From Lunasporangiospora selenospora (taxonomy: Eukaryota > Mortierellomycota > Mortierellomycetes > Mortierellales > Mortierellaceae), in NCBI GenBank assembly GCA_015680635.1, contig JAABOA010000189.1, positions 1,297 through 20,719 of the forward strand: a stretch of DNA of 19,423 nucleotides, written 5' to 3'. Under the pieces are notes generated by a model that had not been told where the DNA came from, did no database searches, and saw nothing but the letters and a program-made list of their open reading frames with translations. A program made the position numbers and the translations under genes. Shown here one piece after another: positions 19,062 to 19,423 of this stretch; position 1 is the stretch's first letter, and every line of letters starts with the position of its first letter.

Positions 19062-19090
19062 GAAAATATTGACGCTTTAATGCTTTAATG
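19062..19090. repeat. Perfect 9-bp hairpin 2 (positions 19162-19190 carry the arms; see evidence)
   Basis: The arms are CAAGGGTCA at 19162-19170 and TGACCCTTG at 19182-19190 with an 11-nt loop; it would fold within the 3' UTR of small-protein gene 3. The coordinate span given here (19062-19090) instead covers the pair of ATTAAA-type poly(A) candidates described in the next entry, so use the arm positions in this text for the hairpin. Confidence 0.4.
19076..19089 (-). terminator. Candidate variant poly(A) signals (ATTAAA x2) of small-protein gene 3
   Basis: ATTAAA on the minus strand at 19089-19084 and 19081-19076, about 170 nt after the stop codon at 19256. No AATAAA is present on this strand between the two convergent genes. 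Confidence 0.4.
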
Positions 19091-19161
19091 TTTAGAATGT
19101 ACTCAAGAGTCCTGTCCATGGGTATGTGTTCATGGTACAGGCGTCAATGCAGTGGTTAATG

Positions 19162-19190
19162 CAAGGGTCATTAGTCGATCGTGACCCTTG
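19162..19190. repeat. Perfect 9-bp hairpin in the 3' UTR of small-protein gene 3
   Basis: CAAGGGTCA / TGACCCTTG with an 11-nt loop, 66 nt downstream of the gene 3 stop codon in transcript direction. Confidence 0.7.
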
Positions 19191-19255
19191 GCTGGTATCT
19201 AGAGTTCTGGAGAGTGGGTAGGAAAGACGAGAGAGATGGTTCTCTATTTTCTACT

Positions 19256-19423
19256 CTACAGAAGACTTGGTCCAGCAACAGCTCCACTGACCGATTGATC
19301 CCTGATCTTTTCGAGAGCTTGCTCAAAGGTCATGGTGTTGCGGGGTGATCTTGTAGTAGCGCCTGCCTCAATTGAAGATCGCTGGATCTGGGTCGAGGAG
19401 CGAGGCGAGTGAGTTGGAGTAGA
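19256..19423 (-). CDS. Small TPRxS protein 3, function unknown (partial, N-terminus off right edge)
   Basis: The last 55 codons and the TAG (19258-19256) of a minus-strand gene are visible. The window opens at STPTHSPRSSTQIQRSS, which corresponds to the TP-x-x-TPR-x-S motif of the two neighbouring small genes, and ends with MTFEQALEKIRDQSVSGAVA and GPSLL. QALEKI matches QALETI of the gene at 16144. Since the motif lies about 18-26 residues from the start in the relatives, probably only about 15-20 residues are missing, and an FFK start is expected beyond the edge. It converges with the gene at 18350. I infer it is a third member of the same family. Confidence 0.65.
   Translation of the reverse strand, partial: STPTHSPRSSTQIQRSSIEAGATTRSPRNTMTFEQALEKIRDQSVSGAVAGPSLL

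Overview
The window is nuclear DNA of a fungus. The protein genes are interrupted by short GT-AG introns (80-593 nt, donors such as GTAAGT, GTATGA, GTGAGT), have AATAAA-type 3' ends and sit among pyrimidine-rich promoter or leader DNA. A fungus of the early-diverging Mucoromycota/Mortierellomycota type fits best (a makorin-family E3, a 14-helix MFS pump with fungal-style introns, small 'FFK...TPRxS' proteins), but that placement is inference. No tRNA, rRNA, CRISPR array or intact transposon was seen.

Layout, left to right. (1) 1-3334, minus: most of a large, Ser/Thr/Pro-rich, unrecognised protein with a central coiled coil and a poly-acidic tract, three exons, running off the left edge. (2) 3335-6669: no convincing gene; 3335-about 5080 is a very pyrimidine-rich (on the minus strand) promoter/leader with (TC)n and (GTT)n repeats. 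(3) 6670-8147, minus: a makorin-type CCCH-CCCH-RING-CCCH ubiquitin ligase with a putative SUMO-interacting motif and an acidic tail, two exons. (4) 8148-9625: no clear gene, some protein-like scraps. (5) 9626-11632, minus: a DHA2-type MFS transporter, three exons, with a 26-bp tandem duplication in intron 1. (6) 11633-13982: promoter DNA of the two flanking divergent genes. (7) 13983-15344, plus: 40S ribosomal protein eS19, four exons, with an unusually long second intron. (8) 15345-16143: intergenic, with a possible gene fragment. (9) 16144-19423: three small genes that appear to be paralogs of one another (16144-16365 minus; 18350-18565 plus; 19256-19423 minus, cut by the right edge), encoding roughly 70-residue proteins with an N-terminal FFK motif, a TP-x-x-[TS]-P-R-x-S motif and a short C-terminal segment that is partly shared.

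The larger genes do not form an operon or an obvious pathway; eS19 and the makorin are housekeeping/regulatory functions and the MFS protein is a drug/metabolite exporter of unknown substrate. The most unusual part is the right-hand 3.3 kb cluster of divergent small-protein genes, for which I know no named family or function.
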